In this document: piece by piece, positions 53,765 through 64,000 of the stretch
Numbering within the stretch: position 1 is the stretch's first letter
How the letters are laid out: each line of letters begins with the position of its first letter
From: Ancylostoma caninum
Lineage: Eukaryota; Nematoda; Chromadorea; Rhabditida; Ancylostomatidae
Assembly (NCBI GenBank): GCA_037903475.1
Contig: JBAJFG010000232.1
Span: 62,001-126,000, forward strand
Length of the DNA stretch: 64,000 nucleotides
Reading direction: 5' to 3'
Made by a program: the position numbers and the translations under genes
The notes under the pieces: generated by a model
What the model saw: the letters and a program-made list of their open reading frames with translations, nothing else
Database searches by the model: none
Told to the model about the DNA's origin: nothing

Positions 53765-55002
53765 TTAGGGTGAGTCATAAGTTTTGGGAATTTTTCAAAA
53801 GTCTGTAGCTGTTTAAACACGACAAGACAAGGTGCTTCCCGCAGACAAGTAAGTGCCACGTGGCCAAGACTTGCTGGCGGTATGATCATTTTCCTGGATC
53901 CTCCGGTCATTTTCTCACTAAAATGGAAGAAAGACAACACGTCCGTGTGCTCATTTTGCACTATTTCGAAAGAGGATTCACTGCCGCCCAAGCTTGCAAG
54001 GAAATCAGAGCCAATGATGGGAGGTACCAAATATCAACTTCCAACGTCTACTACTGGTATAAGAGATTTCGCTCCGGAAACCATTCGGTGGTAGATGAAA
54101 TGCGACCGGGGAGGCCAACAATTTATGACACCAAGTTGGCGGCAAAGCAGATGCTGGATAACCCACGGATGCACAGCAGGAGTCTCGCAATGCATGTTGG
54201 CTGTTCGCAGTCAACTGCACTTCGACTCCTGCGCAAAATGGATCTGATACCTAAAAAGTCCTCCGTAATACCACACGTTTTGTCCAAAGCCGACAAAAAG
54301 CGGAGAGTGGCCATTTGCCGCGACCTTCTGAAAAAACATCGCAGAGGAAGTTTCTTCCACAGAATCATAACCTGTGATGAAAAGTGGTGCTTGTACGATA
54401 ACCCTGACCAATCCGTGCAGTGGGTAAACCGTTTCGAGAAGCCCAATCCCGTCCAACGCAAGAATATTCATGGGAAGAAGAGTATGCTCACCGTTTTCTG
54501 GTGCGTCGATGGCCCTATCCTATGGAAGTTGGCTCCACAAGGGAAGTCTATTGATGCCGACTATGTCTGCCAAGAACTGGAAGAAATGGTCTTCAATGCG
54601 GAAAACTGCGGCAGAAAACGTGATGAGATCCTGCTTCTGTGGGACAAATGCCGCCCACACTTTGCAAAGAAGACCCAACAAAAACTGGAGGAGTTGCAAT
54701 TGGAAGTTCTCCCGCAACCTGCCTATAGCCCCGACCTAGCCCCCTCAGACTACCATTTGTTCAGAAGTCCCGAGCATTGGCTAAAGGGAAAACAGCTCAG
54801 AAGCGAAGACGACCTGAAGTTCGAGTTGTCCGCATTCTTTGAGTCAAAGAAGCGCTCCTTCTTCGACTACGGCATCCGCAGTCTCGCTCGTCGTTGGCAG
54901 ACAGTCATCGATCATAATGGTTCTTACATCCAATAAATGTGTGAGTTCTTGATTCGAAACAAATTAATTTTAAAAATTCCTAAAACTTATGACTCACCCT
55001 AA
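53765..55002 (+). mobile_element. complete mariner element (1,238 bp)
   Basis: The inverted ends share TTAGGGTGAGTCATAAGTTT and continue to about 31 bp with one mismatch (TTTTGGGAATTTTT against TTTTAGGAATTTTT). Both are flanked by TA (53763-53764 and 55003-55004), the target duplication of this superfamily. Between them is one intact transposase. Nothing in it is visibly broken, so it may be active or recently so. It resembles the mariner group described from hookworms, but I could not compare sequences. Confidence 0.95.
53923..54936 (+). CDS. mariner transposase, 337 aa
   Basis: DNA transposase that cuts and pastes the surrounding element. The start at 53923 (MEERQHVRVLILHYFERGFT) fits the family; the frame also extends 21 codons upstream. 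The N-terminal part has two helix-turn-helix regions (AAQACKEIRANDG, then SRSLAMHVGCSQSTALRLLR) with a GRP box (MRPGRPTI) between them. The catalytic triad in this numbering is D152 (TCDEKW), D241 (LLWDKCRPH) and D276 (YSPDLAPSDYHLF). Exactly 34 residues separate the last two, the mariner D,D34D pattern. Odd points: the usual HDNARPH reads WDKCRPH, and WVPHEL reads VIPHVL. No frameshift or stop is present. The C-terminus ends WQTVIDHNGSYIQ as in family members. Confidence 0.95.
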   Translation: MEERQHVRVLILHYFERGFTAAQACKEIRANDGRYQISTSNVYYWYKRFRSGNHSVVDEMRPGRPTIYDTKLAAKQMLDNPRMHSRSLAMHVGCSQSTALRLLRKMDLIPKKSSVIPHVLSKADKKRRVAICRDLLKKHRRGSFFHRIITCDEKWCLYDNPDQSVQWVNRFEKPNPVQRKNIHGKKSMLTVFWCVDGPILWKLAPQGKSIDADYVCQELEEMVFNAENCGRKRDEILLLWDKCRPHFAKKTQQKLEELQLEVLPQPAYSPDLAPSDYHLFRSPEHWLKGKQLRSEDDLKFELSAFFESKKRSFFDYGIRSLARRWQTVIDHNGSYIQ

Positions 55003-55004
55003 TA

Positions 55005-55159
55005 GATGTTGATTCGGGACTTGCTACTGTTTTTGCCCCTTATTAAGGATTGTTTTCGAAAATCCGGTGTTGACTGGGTAAAAATAACCGTAACGAGTTG
55101 TTATTGCACACTATTCACACTATTATGATTTGTTTCGAGGAATTGTTTCGAATCAGCCC
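55005..55159. other. short gap between mariner and host gene
   Basis: No feature seen. The mariner lies only about 160 bp upstream of the candidate start codon. Confidence 0.4.
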
Positions 55160-55197
55160 ATGGAGTGCGAGAAGACTAATTGGGTACAAATTCACCA
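55160..55197 (+). CDS. gene 4, possible first exon
   Basis: ATG at 55160 gives MECEKTNWVQIH and leaves two bases at CACCA|GTGTAC. The phase fits the next exon exactly (making Gln), but the donor is weak. No signal peptide in this short piece. Confidence 0.3.
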
Positions 55198-55381
55198 GTG
55201 TACCTGAAAAAGGGATTACTCAATAGTAGCAAAAGATCATCTCTTATTGGTAGAAGGTAGTTGGAAATTCAATTTAAAGTGAAAAAAGTGAACTCTGCGT
55301 CACTTGATTCCACTGTTGTAAATGATGGTTTTCGTTACTGCAAATTTTCCGTGATTGAAAATAAAAGTTCATTGCTGTTAG

Positions 55382-55607
55382 GTGGATAGATGGAAGTTGT
55401 AGCGAGGCCACGCCAACCGCTCAACGTGGTAACTCTTCATGGATTTGGATTGAAGGCTCCAACTTCTATGACATCCATGTCAGCGCTGTTATGAATTCAG
55501 GAGAACGTGTGCAAATTGGACGAGCTTTCCCTTTTTCTGGTTCTTTGGCCGTGCCGCATCAAAGGGGACCATATATTTCGAGAAGTGGTCAGGGAAATAG
55601 TGTAGGG
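55382..55607 (+). CDS. gene 4, internal exon, unidentified protein
   Basis: Between CATTGCTGTTAG and GTAGGG|GTACGT a 226-bp exon is open in one frame: WIDGSCSEATPTAQRGNSSW, IWIEGSNFYDIHVSAVMNSG, ERVQIGRAFPFSGSLAVPHQ, ending RSGQGNSVG. The mix of aromatic, Gly and polar residues looks like a folded, probably extracellular or enzymatic domain. WxWIEGSNF is faintly like a C-type lectin core, but the expected cysteines are absent. This is the best single exon in the last 10 kb. Confidence 0.6.
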
Positions 55608-56868
55608 GTACGTATCAGTATAGCGGTACGTATCCCTGCTAGGTAGCTGTTAAATGACCATTCTAACCGAAAATTTCTGTAATTTTCTGTAGAATTTTGT
55701 TGTAGTTATGATTTCTAATAGTGATTGTGGTAGAACTATGATAGAATGGTCTTGGAATAGTTAATTTTGAAGGAGTATTTGAAAGAACTCGTAGTTAACT
55801 GTCAGTTTTGTAAGGTAAACTTATTAATTTGTATTCAAACTTTTTTTTACCCAATAAGTAGCCAGAGGGAACAACTACATACATGAATGAGTAATACGAA
55901 TGGATTTGTACTCTTCTAAGACTAAAGAATTCATGAAACTCGAGACTTTGTACTTTCTAAGTACTGAAGAGGCCATGAAAATAGAGAACATGTACTTTTA
56001 AGTTCACTATTAGAACCAGTTACTTATCTTCGACTGACGAGGGAAGCGAACTTGAAGTACTTCAAGGAATAACTGCTTCAGGATGTGTTATGTGGGGGGT
56101 TTCCATGAAAATTGCTTTATTTGTGCTCATGTACTACTTAGTAGCTCACTGCTCACCGAGCTCTACTAGTACATTTTCTTAGTATTTAGTGCTTTTTTAC
56201 GCGTACTTATAAGAATTGCATGATGTTGACGCTTAAGTATAGCCGTGCCCGGCGCAGATGTAACAGCTGTGTAGTCCTTTAAGGTAACACCTGGTGTAGA
56301 GCGCCGGGTGATTTACAGAAGAAGGAAGCTGAGCGCCAGCGTAAGAATGACGCAAATGCTGAGTATTTCTCAAGTGCATCCGCAGACGTGGTGTGAGGAA
56401 CTGACAATTATGCACATCGACGTTAATTGCTAGTATGAACAGGCAACAGAGCGCAGACGATCCGCTAGGCTCGCTGTTTAATCTCTGGCGATCTGGCTAG
56501 AGTGACCGGAAATCACTGATCGCAGGGCTTGTGTTTGTGTAGTGGACTTTGAGGTTTACATAAGTGACTGGGGACCGGCTGCTGTGGCTATGGTGGGCCA
56601 GGTGTTTTGTGCCACACATCTGCTGAGGGATTATGTGATTGAGAGGAAATGGCGCTGAGACTGGCTGGATTTTTCTTTCCCGGGGCGGTGTATGGCTGTT
56701 TCCTGGAAAAATTGCTCTAAAACAGTAAACAAGGGCTGTGTAGTGTATTAAATGACAATTGAAATCATTTGAAAACACTGTCAAGTAACAATTAGAGCAA
56801 ATTCCGTAAAAACAGCTATTGAAAACAGAGGAAGACAACCCTTCCGCTGCACCTATGTCTATTCTTAG
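55608..56868. other. candidate intron of gene 4, with word repeats
   Basis: GGTACGTATC is repeated at about 55608 and 55625. The block TTTGTACTcTTCTAAG...CATGAAA recurs at about 55908 and 55957. No gene called; the 113-codon minus-strand frame at 56497-56838 has no domain. Confidence 0.35.
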
Positions 56869-56979
56869 ACCATGTCCTCACGGTTCTTGCTCGTTGTATG
56901 CATGAAACAAAAACCATGCAACCATTGTCCTGGATGGCATATGCAAAGGAAGATTGATGTCAACTGGTTGTGTTGTTAA
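56869..56979 (+). CDS. gene 4, possible terminal exon
   Basis: After CTATGTCTATTCTTAG a phase-0 frame reads TMSSRFLLVVCMKQKPCNHC and ends WLCC with a stop at 56977-56979. Phase agrees with exon 55382-55607, but 1.26 kb separates them and the composition is odd (five cysteines in the last 26 residues). Low weight. Confidence 0.25.
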   Translation, partial: TMSSRFLLVVCMKQKPCNHCPGWHMQRKIDVNWLCC

Positions 56980-57660
56980 CTGGTGGCCATAACTTTGGCA
57001 ACTGGCTGAAAGGCTGGTGATGGTGTGGGGTTGTGAAGAACACAGGTGACCTGAAAAAGCAATAGTGGATACACGGTATGACTGGGGCCTTCGACAATGG
57101 GTCGTCAGTTTTTGAAAGAAAAAATTTCACGGTTTTCCGTTGCGTTGACTAATGAGGAATGAAGGAGTGTATCAAATCCGGGTATAGCTTACAAAAGGAA
57201 TTACATGAATTTCAAACATGAGTATTGCGTAGGCTTATTTTTACATATTTCTTTATTATCGTTTTAGTGTGCTGTATATGTAAGGTCTCATCAGTACCAG
57301 GAAAGTTCTATTCCGGGAACAATAGACCATTTCAATGCAGAGGGAGAGAAACTTGAGCCAAATAGAAAATAATTATGGAAGAAATGAAGTGTAGACAATA
57401 ATCTGGGAAAAATAAGGTCGACAATCGCGCGTAATTCAATTAGATACATGTTTGGATGCACTTGAAATTAAATCAAGTGCAAAAACCTTCAGATTACCTT
57501 CAGATTAGAATATGATCAAGAACAATGTGCTGTCGTTCTTTTCTGTTTGGATATATTGACATATTCTGGACCTTTTCGCCACGCCGATTCCAGCGACATA
57601 CGCCAAAAATAGCGGAACTGACGATAACCCTGTTTTTTGGAAGGGTTAAAGCGTTTCTAT
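56980..57660. other. non-coding, nothing recognised
   Basis: AT-rich with no ORF of note. Confidence 0.35.
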
Positions 57661-58370
57661 CTAGGAGCAGGTGGGTGAGTCGCTCCTACCAGTGCCAGCT
57701 GTCCGCCATGGCTGCACCGATGGGTAACATGTTTTATTCTGTCCGGTGGCTAAGATGAGTAGTGATACAAGGTTTGACATGTCAGTTTTCCTAAGCAATC
57801 TGGCACGAACGCCGTCCCGAAACAAGGAAAAGAAGGCTCGAAAGCTGTTTTGAACCATTTCATATACACCACTGGAATGAGCGCGTCGAGTTAGTCCACA
57901 ATCTGCCAATATGTCGCAGATGAGATGAGACACAACGGTTAAATCGCATTTGCGCTTTCAATTCCCTTAAATTATGCCTAAAAAGAATGGACTCCCATTT
58001 TGTAATGAAAGAAATTTCTTCATGCTCCGTGAAGTGAACATTTAGTGCCGAAAATTGAATTTCAATCGGATCCAATTAGTTCCTGGAAACTGCCAGCGAA
58101 AACAAGTTTCACACATCTTTTCAGCGGAACTTATTTGGGTAGAGGGCAGCCTATTAGGCTTAATTGGACATGCAGAACAGAAGAACTTTCCGTGGAATTC
58201 GTGGAACCCTTGCATACACTGCGCGGTGTTCTCTAGAACCTTGGATAATCGTGAGAGTTTTACAAATCCGAGAAATGTCCTCTCCTGAGACACTTTGGAT
58301 ACATCGCATTAAAATCAAGGGCATGGTCAAAAATCTGGATTGAGACATGTTTTAGTTGAATATTCTCAGA
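57661..58370 (-). pseudogene. frameshifted minus-strand coding remnant, unidentified
   Basis: Reading leftward from 58370, protein-like stretches follow one another in different frames: MTFLTYLSENIQLKHVSIQ, then KVLENTAQCMQGFHEFHGKF with CPIKPNRLPSTQISS, then IQFSALNVHFTEHEEISFI, then DILADCGLTRRAHSSGVYEM and FRAFFSLFRDGVRARLL. They overlap or abut with frame changes and no splice sites, as expected of one gene that has collected small indels. The family was not recognised. A family C element lies at its upstream edge. Confidence 0.45.
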
Positions 58371-58399
58371 CAAATAGGTGAGGAACGTCATATCTTTGA

Positions 58400-58495
58400 A
58401 AAGGCGGTGGGGGCGAGCACTGCGATTGGCGAGCCACATGAATTGACCAATCCTGGAGCTCGGTCGCTGCCCCTCTGGTAATGCGCTCCACAGCT
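58400..58495. mobile_element. CCAAT-containing palindromic element, family C copy 4 (degraded)
   Basis: The right arm AATTGACCAATCCTGGAGCT to GCGCTCCACAG matches copy 2 (AATTGACCAATAGCAGAGCT). The left arm GCGAGCACTGCGATTGGCGA is shortened. It interrupts or borders the pseudogene at 57661-58370. Confidence 0.55.
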
Positions 58496-59350
58496 TGGGC
58501 AAAGTTATTGGGATAGTTTGTAATACAGTGGAAAAGAATTAGCATTTGCATAGTTTAAGTAGATAGAATAAAATGGAGAGATGAATTTCTCCATCAGATC
58601 AACATCAATTTCGCATGAATTTTGCTTCATTCGCTGACCAACCAGTGAAGGGCCGATGCTTGAACACTATTTCGAGAACATCAAATAGAAATTTAAGTTC
58701 TTAATGTGTTCTGGTGTGTAGGCTTCTTTACCACTTGCTGCAATTCTGCTGAATTCCAGTCCGTGAGTTCTGTATTTGTGCTTTTTCAATGGTCACTTTA
58801 CACAAATCTTTATTTCTAGTCTGAAGACGACTTAACGCTTTTTTCCGCTTTCCACTTCTTGGATTCCTGTTTACCACGGGCGCTCGGAAAGTGTAATTCT
58901 TGTGTTTTTCTCATCCATTTTCAATTTCCAATAACCGGTCTTCAAAAGCCGTGACTGTTGAGTTTCGTGAATGTGACATAAAAACCCGAACCTAGCCAAC
59001 CACCTTGCGATTTATGACCAGTGACGGGATTAATAGTTTTCGGGCAAGTTTGGAGGTATTGGCTAGTTCTGGGTGGACGAGTTTCTCTGAGAAAGCTTGA
59101 TCTTGATATGTTCTAGGAGTACTTCTGTGAATACTCGGCGCAACTGCCTGGCTTAGATTAACTGGGTAAAATTTCCCATTTGTCTCCAGAGGATTTGTCT
59201 CCTACTATGGGCATTAGCTGCGAGAAAGATAGAGGTAAAAATTTACCCAGGAACACTCATATGTCCCCTAATCATACTGTGGAGCAGATTCAAAGGCGCA
59301 AATGGGGGTAATTTCACAGGAACCATGTCCAGTTTCACTTCTAACCGGGA
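58496..59350. other. non-coding, nothing recognised
   Basis: No exon or repeat beyond loose TTACCC words near 59240. Confidence 0.35.
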
Positions 59351-59514
59351 TGCATAATTATGGTTACCCAGAGTAAGCGTGTTGAAACCCTTGTCGAAGA
59401 TGGGTAAAGTTTGCATGGTACGGGTTACCCAACGTAAACATGTCGACGCCCTTGTTAAAGTTAGTTAAATTGTGTGATGTTAACACGCTCACCCTGGGTA
59501 ACCTCAGTGATGCA
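59351..59514. repeat. family E palindromic repeat, copy 6
   Basis: It has TGGTTACCCAGAGTAAGCGT on the left and CACGCTCACCCTGGGTAACC on the right, with a second GGGTTACCCAACGTAAAC between. It ends with AGTGATGCA, like other copies. Confidence 0.55.
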
Positions 59515-60749
59515 CGCGACCTGTGAATCTTGCCCATTTTGTGCCAACGGATACTTGCGAACCTTCCAAGAGAGGGCGTTGGTTATTCTTTACGAGCGTT
59601 ACTTTTTAAACCAAAATCTTTGTACTCGTCATTTGTCCTATCTTCCATGTACCAGTTTCCATCTTCTTCTTCTCGTGGTTCTAGTCAATAAATCTGCCGT
59701 TCAGTGATTAATGCGCATTCTTCCCAGAGTTCTTTCTTTCCAAGTTCCGGGTTTGCGTTAAGGCGAATTAACCAAGCATTTACGCTTGCTTTCCCATGAA
59801 TGGTCGCAATTTCCGGGATCCCGTCAGGACGAGGATCCATCATCACACGGTCCTCCACCAACACATGTCCCTTCGACCACCCACACAGCTGATCTGATCA
59901 AGTTGATCAGGTCGACGTCTTGTCAGTGTCGGTCGGCGTCTGTTTGTCAGTGATTTCTGATTGCCTTGCGCTTTTTTTCCGGCGATAACCATGTAAACAA
60001 GATGTTATCAGAGCGGAGTGCGGCCGGCGGGCAGATGGCCTGCCTACACACGCGAAGCGATCGACTTTATCAGTGACAGCGCTCACTTACCCAAAAAAAA
60101 GAAACGTAGTGCACAGTGAAAGCGACGAAATCGCGCTTCCCGATGTAGGCAGTGGGGTTGAAGTCCATGAATGGGAACAATAAGCTTTTGAGTGCTCTTT
60201 GAAATCAGTGATGAAATAACATATCAGTGATACACGTGGAATATTCAACGAATCGCAGAAAACACTGTGGGGGTGTTGGTTCAGAAAAAAACACTGACGA
60301 ATTTTGATTTACGGATTTTTGGCCTTCGTTTCTACTATCGGGATCCATGATTCATTTCTGAGAAGGTTGTAACCTACCTGAAAATCTTGAATTGGTAATC
60401 TTCTACGAAAAATTTGCCAAATTTTGTTCAGGGAATGTGTTATACCAAGCGGGATAATCGCTGAGCTTTTTTGTCTGAGAACAGTTCAGTTCTGGATTAG
60501 CGGGAAGGATGCAACATTCCTGGGAAATTTCATGGATCCCATCACTGTAAAATTATACCGGCTGCGTCCATCCGTCAGTTCTTTCGTCTCAAATCATCGA
60601 TACTCCGATGTCCTGAGACGGACGGGCGGATGGGCGGATATCCGACATGGATTTCCCACTTGGTAGATTCGTCGTAAACACTGTTACTCTTGGGAAATTC
60701 TTTAGAAGCTATGGTTCGTTGTGACGGTCGGATGCACGGCCGGAGCAGT
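59515..60749. other. non-coding, nothing certain
   Basis: Short ORFs only. CATCCGTC/GACGGATG-like words near 60570 and 60630 are loosely inverted. Confidence 0.3.
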
Positions 60750-60872
60750 GGATGTGGGGCGTTGTACCTGGAAAGGACAGGGTAATCGAGCTCTGCGATT
60801 GGTCGACACGTTCAACTGTCCAATCACAGCGCTCGGACCCGCCAACTTTTCCAGGTACAACGTTCCACACCC
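60750..60872. mobile_element. CCAAT-containing palindromic element, family C copy 3 (best preserved)
   Basis: The ends GGATGTGGGGCGTTGTACCT and (reverse complement of the right) GGGTGTGGAACGTTGTACCT are inverted. Arms carry CGAGCTCTGCGATTGGTCGA and CCAATCACAGCGCTCGGA. At 123 bp it is the clearest copy of the family. Confidence 0.7.
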
Positions 60873-61900
60873 AAAACAACGTGGTTCCTATTTAGGAGGG
60901 CGATTTTATGTGACCGCGGCACCGTTGAAATCCTTCAACCAAGCTACTTTCAAATGTACTGAGGCCTTTAAAAATACCCCCTTCGAATAGCTGGAATTTT
61001 CCAGAGTTTGGGCGTGGCCTATTACACGTAACAATGTTCCCATGTTAGTGAACCCTAGAGCGGCAGAAAACGATCATTCTGCCCAATAGATCTAAACCAG
61101 ATGTGACATACGTCACATTGGGATGCATTCGGGTTGACGATTAACGAAGCGTGATACGATAGATGGAACAATCCACGAACAGCCGGATTGGACTCGGGCG
61201 GAGCTTGTCGTTTACGGCACTTTTTCAGTACTAGTTGTGACTTCCATTAAGCGAGTACAGTGTACTGTTCTGAATGTATAGGGTGCTCACGAGGTTATGG
61301 ACTTTGTACGAGTTTTATCGCCCAGTGGATGGATGGAATGAGCGTGGTAGCAGAGGTTGCAGTTAGTGATTGTCATAAATCACGTCGAATACTTCCTGAT
61401 TTGTGCAAGGTGAAATGCATTCATCATCGGATGGTTTTTATTAACCCTCGATCGTGAATTATTGATGGTGACACGAAAACTCGTACGTGCATGCGTGTGA
61501 AATTTTTTGGATAGAAAGTCACATGTGTGTGTCCTATTTAGCACGCTCCAAACCAATCAAGGTAGCCTTCGAAGGAGTTTCACTTGCCATGGATTTGTGG
61601 ATAATTTGGCTAGTTGTCCATTAGTTTTCATCGCGGGCTAATATTAGTTTCTTCTTTACGGTTTGCAAGGCTAGGGTTTTTAGAGGTATTTTTATCTCTT
61701 CGCCTGGAAAGTCATGGAACATTGGGCATTGTTCTCGTACTAGAATAGAATATCTTATGATGTCAGTTCTCAATGTTGCACATCCTTTGTTCGCAGGGGT
61801 TTTTTTGGACTAAGAATGAAGGTGCTATTCTGAGAGCGTGATGTGTTGAAGCTTGCAGGCCTTAAAGCGTTAGTTGGGCCTTTTATCCAACCAGGGACTG
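60873..61900. other. non-coding, nothing recognised
   Basis: Short ORFs without borders. Confidence 0.35.
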
Positions 61901-62024
61901 ATGCATCATTGAGATTACCCAGGATAAACGTGCTGACGTGCTGGTAAACGCGCATATTAACGATGGGTAAATTAAATAGTATGGTTTTGTTATGTTCACC
62001 TTGGATAATCTCACGTCAGTGATT
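61901..62024. repeat. family E palindromic repeat, copy 7
   Basis: ATGCATCATTGAGATTACCC with AGGATAAACGTG on the left; ATGTTCACCTTGGATAATCT with CA on the right. The family hallmark GATGCAT is present at the left end. Confidence 0.55.
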
Positions 62025-63589
62025 CACGCGGCCTCCGGATCATTACAGGATCTTCAGCTTATGAATACTTATGAATCACGAGGGTGGTGAATATGTAATG
62101 CGTGGATGAGTTAGTCACGCTAGACAGGTGCTCAGGAGATCAAAGATTCCGGAGTGTGCGCCAACGGTCCTCACGAACCTTGGGGGTATTGCTAAGGTTT
62201 CTAAGGCCTTTGTAGGCCCTCCCATTGATTAGCCTGGGAATGCAGTAGCCTAGCCGAGATGTGGACGAGTTCGTGCAGCGATTGGCCCTGAATGACTTGA
62301 GGAAAATAGATTGAGCATCTAAGGTTTCTGTAGTATAGCATCTAAGGCTTCTGTAGGATCAGATAGTGTATTGAATGTGTTCTAATTTAAATATTCGATT
62401 CTGAATACACTGGAAATCCGGATGTTCAAAAAAAAAAAGAAAAGAACAGCGCACCTCCTGAGAAATGATATGGACTGTGAGGCTCTCCATTTCTCCGGAT
62501 ATTCTCATTTCTTGGATCTATTTCTTAATATTCAAATTTCTTCGATTCGTGAGTTATTACCTAAAGTTATTTATTTTTCACCTAATCTCAACTATACGTG
62601 TAATTCCATCCTTCGAACAGTATAAAAACATATCTAACCATCTTGGCTCAGTAATACGTTGCGTGAAGGTCACACATAAACGCATACGAAAAGTTTCGAA
62701 TTGTGTTTGTTCGACGACGGCGAAACCGGTTATTTTGGCATTGTACGATAGTTAAGAGGAAAAAGTACGTTTCAACAGCGACATCCCCGTCTTTAACTGC
62801 TTCCCCATAATTGCGCAATTATCGCCCGAATGCAATGATCCATTGTAACTTTACGAATAGAGAGTTGTAGTGTTGAAAGAAACAAGGCATAGGGTGCAGC
62901 TATTTTTAGATCGAGCCGCGTGAGTTTTGCAGGTTTTAAACGAGCCATTGGTTTTGTTCGTATAGTGAGCGATTTTATGCTTCCAATTAGATGGATACGC
63001 TGCATTAATTCGTGCCGTATGACTCAGCACGTGTGTTTCGTGCCGTGTACACGTATACGCACTATCGGATTTGGACGCTGACGACGGGGGCGAGTTATTT
63101 TGAGTTTTTCGGGAAGGATTTCAATGAAATATGGCCACAGTGGGTGGTTCTAGTCGAGCGAAGGTGCGAATACATTAAATTATTGCTTGAGCTGGTTTTT
63201 TTCCGAAACAAACCACATTTTTGGAGAAAAAAAAAACAAAGGGAAACATATTTTCCTTGGAATTGCATTTTGCATTTTCGTTTATATCCTATACTAGAAA
63301 GAGCTTGTAACGGTTCCTTCTTGGATCATAATCTCTTAAGCATTCGGTCAAGACCCTCTAGACTTCACCTAAGGTTCCTAAAAGCTCATGAAAAGCAGTA
63401 AGGGTTTTATGCAAATCACCAAAAAACTCGTCCAAGCTTAAGAAATATGTGGTAACAAACTCATTCAGGGCTGGAAATATTGAACCTGTTCTTGTGGTTA
63501 AATTTATGGTTAAATTTCGGCATTTTCAAACTGCTTAAATATTATATATGGTTAAATTTTCTTACTTTGACAACATTCTGTTACCTTAA
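62025..63589. other. non-coding, one long ORF not called
   Basis: A 129-codon plus-strand ORF (63012-63401) has no known domain and includes a poly-lysine run from an A tract (HFWRKKKQRE). I see it as chance. Repeats of GGTTAAATTT occur at 63497-63560. Confidence 0.3.
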
Positions 63590-63891
63590 AGGCAAAGTCC
63601 AGGCAAGATTTTGTTTTCGAATTTCTACTGAAATCGTCACCCGCGGTGATGCCCTGAACGAAAACAGGAAATTTCCTGAGAAAACCCCAGATCTTATAGT
63701 TTCCATCGATCGTTTTTGGAACGGCGTTTGCGCATTTATGCAGTCCATGTTTTCAAATAACGCTATACCGCGCGCGTCACCTGCTGTTTATTGTATCGTC
63801 GTGAAACAAATTTCATAATGATGGTTTATACATGTGATTTGGATTCAGGATGAAAAATCTGGATGGGCAAGATTCCAACTGGATTTTGCCT
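63590..63891. mobile_element. TTAA-flanked short inverted-repeat element (piggyBac-type MITE), copy 2
   Basis: It starts AGGCAAAGTCCAGGCAAGAT, and the reverse complement of its right end starts AGGCAAAATCCAGTTGGAAT. TTAA lies exactly at both edges (63586-63589 and 63892-63895). Length 302 bp. The terminal AGGCA is shared with the element at 774-1184. A 112-codon ORF overlaps it by chance. Confidence 0.7.
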
Positions 63892-64000
63892 TTAAGTTTA
63901 TCACTGTGCCTTCAAGACCATGGCCTTCCTCGGCGATCACCGCGTCCTGGAAGGTTAACCACGCCCACGTTGGGATTTGGGTTCCTACATCTTTTCCATT

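Noticed and set aside
63012..63401. 129-codon plus-strand ORF
   Set aside because: It has no recognisable domain, contains a poly-A derived lysine run and lacks splice support.
1..64000. CRISPR arrays, rRNA, tRNA, spliced-leader genes or bacterial operons
   Set aside because: None of their signatures was seen; repeats present are palindromic elements or microsatellites.

Overview
The window reads as nuclear DNA of a nematode, most likely a strongylid or hookworm-type worm. This is an inference. The support is: small candidate exons with good GT..AG borders separated by repeat-filled introns, no long bacterial-style ORFs, a complete mariner element, a Tc1-type fragment, an LTR retrotransposon whose primer site matches eukaryotic tRNA-Gly, and very many short palindromic (MITE-like) elements. 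No rRNA, tRNA, CRISPR array or spliced-leader gene was recognised. Most of the 64 kb is intronic or intergenic.

Bases 1-13,400 are a repeat-rich tract. They hold a 411-bp element flanked by TTAA, three families of palindromic elements flanked by TA or with unclear target sites, a Tc1-like fragment nested inside one of them, a 267-bp hAT-type element with a perfect 8-bp target duplication, and decayed coding fragments on the minus strand. One fragment (9,393-9,783) still joins across a 49-bp intron into a 113-residue frame. Bases 13,400-28,600 are mostly non-coding, with two candidate exons, GC-rich hairpins, a cluster of palindromes at 21.26-21.6 kb and a CpG-rich block with a minus-strand TATA box near 27.4 kb.

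Bases 28,600-43,000 hold the best host-gene candidates, all on the plus strand. Gene 1 is 28,674-31,694 (three exons). Gene 2 is 35,513-39,297 (four exons whose phases fit, 126 residues). Gene 3 is 41,135-42,791 (three 3' exons, 5' end not found). None matched a family I could name. A minus-strand terminal exon candidate lies at 38,364-38,595.

Bases 45,047-51,093 are a complete LTR retrotransposon. It has two 821-bp LTRs that I read as identical, a 5-bp target duplication and a tRNA-Gly primer site, but no recognisable gag or pol, so it looks recent and non-autonomous. Bases 53,765-55,002 are a full-length mariner with an intact 337-residue transposase, inserted just upstream of a host gene candidate (exons from 55,160). 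The last 8 kb holds a frameshifted minus-strand pseudogene, more palindromic elements and a second TTAA-flanked element.

There is no multi-gene pathway to describe. The window is a record of several generations of DNA transposons, their short non-autonomous derivatives and one recent LTR insertion around small host genes.
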